A stretch of DNA of 30,663 nt from CAYXWH01 sp964468755. Lineage in GTDB: Bacteria > Chloroflexota > Dehalococcoidia > Dehalococcoidales > RBG-16-60-22. The position numbers and the translations under genes were made by a program. Location: the NCBI GenBank assembly GCA_964468755.1, contig CAYXWH010000014.1, forward strand, positions 1-30,663, read 5' to 3'. Shown here piece after piece: positions 30,059 through 30,663 of the stretch; the stretch's first letter is position 1; each line of letters begins with the position of its first letter. The notes under the pieces were generated by a model, which saw only the letters and a list, made by a program, of their open reading frames with translations, did not search any database and was not told the DNA's origin.

Positions 30059-30663
30059 TTATGAGCCGCTGCTGAAAAGGGCCTGGATAAAAATCACCAG
30101 GCTTCCAATCAGGCCAACCGCTAGCGCCAGAGGCGCGATAATGGTGCTGATAATAAAAAAGACAGGCTCTTCGGCACCCAGTAGTCCGCTTATAATGTTG
30201 TGCAGGAAAACACTGATGATAAACACTGCCGGCGCTATGCCGGCTACCAGCAAGAATGTTCTAATCATGGTTAACCCCCTTCCTCCCAGCTTCGGTTCCG
30301 CCCGGTCGTAGTAAAGATAGGAAAGAGCGTAGGCTACCCCTGTTGAGACGAATAGTCCGCCGAGAAGGTGCAGGTTATCCGGGCTCCACGTCCGGTTTAT
30401 GCTGAATACCAGCATTAAAAATACGGTGACTATGGCAAAGAAGATGAAGCCATTCCGTAATGATTTACCGGAGTTTTCCCGTATTCTTTCATCAATTGGC
30501 GGCAATTTCCTGGTTCTTATTAGCGACCAGAATTCGCGGTGCCCCAGGATCAGGGTGCCGGCGAAAAGGGCAACCGCCACGTAATACGCCTTCATGGAAA
30601 TAAAGATAACGGTCAATAGCACCGCAGTAGCCAGAATGCCGATAAATATCTTTCTGTTTCTCA
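30059..30663 (-). CDS. Four- to six-helix membrane protein, DUF2178-like (partial at right edge)
   Basis: This is an integral membrane protein with hydrophobic segments near VFLMLVFSI, LHLLGGLFVSTGVAYALSYLYY, TFLLVAGIAPAVFIISVFLH and IIAPLALAVGLIGSLVIFIQALF. A soluble loop REFWSLIRTRKLPPIDERIRENSGKSL resembles the DUF2178 proteins often paired with XRE regulators. A GTG at 30622 could be a start, but the frame stays open to the window edge and reads RNRKIFIGILATA before it, a good basic-then-hydrophobic N-terminus. The first two bases of that frame in the window are TG, so the true ATG may begin one base beyond the edge. Function is unknown; it may sense or exclude a membrane stress. Confidence 0.75.
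   Translation of the reverse strand, partial: RNRKIFIGILATAVLLTVIFISMKAYYVAVALFAGTLILGHREFWSLIRTRKLPPIDERIRENSGKSLRNGFIFFAIVTVFLMLVFSINRTWSPDNLHLLGGLFVSTGVAYALSYLYYDRAEPKLGGRGLTMIRTFLLVAGIAPAVFIISVFLHNIISGLLGAEEPVFFIISTIIAPLALAVGLIGSLVIFIQALFSSGS

Noticed and set aside
1..30663. CRISPR array, insertion sequence, tRNA or rRNA genes
   Set aside because: No regularly spaced repeats, no transposase-like product and no tRNA or rRNA signature found on reading both strands by eye.

Overview
The window reads as a chromosomal segment of an anaerobic bacterium, most likely a Chloroflexota member of the Dehalococcoidia. I infer this from the gene set: a corrinoid salvage operon (btuFCD-cbiB-cobD-cobT) behind a cobalamin riboswitch, as known from Dehalococcoides, together with a GYD protein, a single-chain Sat and an XRE/DUF2178-like pair. 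The DNA is moderately GC-rich, coding is dense, and I saw no tRNA, rRNA, insertion sequence or CRISPR. The taxonomy is inference; no marker gene is present.

Layout. (1) 1-5440, minus strand: a B12 salvage operon. A good promoter (5410-5438) drives a cobalamin riboswitch and terminator, then btuF, btuC, btuD, cbiB, cobD and cobT; cobT runs off the left edge. (2) 5502-6130: a GYD-domain gene (minus), then a divergent promoter and a roughly 190-nt structured leader ending in a strong terminator, which I cannot assign to any known riboswitch. (3) 6171-14604: an organic-acid uptake and activation locus. On the plus strand are an acyl-CoA synthetase, livH, livM, livK, livF and a phenylacetate-CoA-ligase-like protein. 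The fifth transporter part, livG, is on the minus strand, convergent and coupled to a small cysteine-containing protein. (4) 14880-17919: a B12-binding radical SAM enzyme (plus) and pyruvate kinase (minus). (5) 18165-23792: a cytosolic GAF histidine kinase and NarL-type regulator, then a TRAP transporter (DctP plus fused DctQM). (6) 23843-27086: sat, a sulfatase-superfamily protein and a CysD/PAPS-reductase-like PP-loop protein, all co-directional. (7) 27273-30663, minus strand: Pit phosphate permease with its DUF47 partner, a PPC/DUF296 protein, a start-less membrane-protein remnant, an XRE regulator and a membrane protein cut by the right edge.

How they fit together. The B12 operon imports corrinoid and rebuilds its nucleotide loop; the radical SAM protein is one possible B12 user in the window. 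The Liv cassette with two AMP-forming ligases suggests import of carboxylic acids followed by CoA activation. The two-component pair beside the TRAP genes suggests regulated organic-anion uptake. Sat, sulfatase and the CysD-like protein suggest a sulfur or sulfate-ester activation module whose exact chemistry is unclear. Both solute-binding-protein genes (livK, dctP) are followed by long perfect hairpins without U-tracts, before the downstream transporter genes, which suggests a shared way of keeping binding-protein mRNA in excess.
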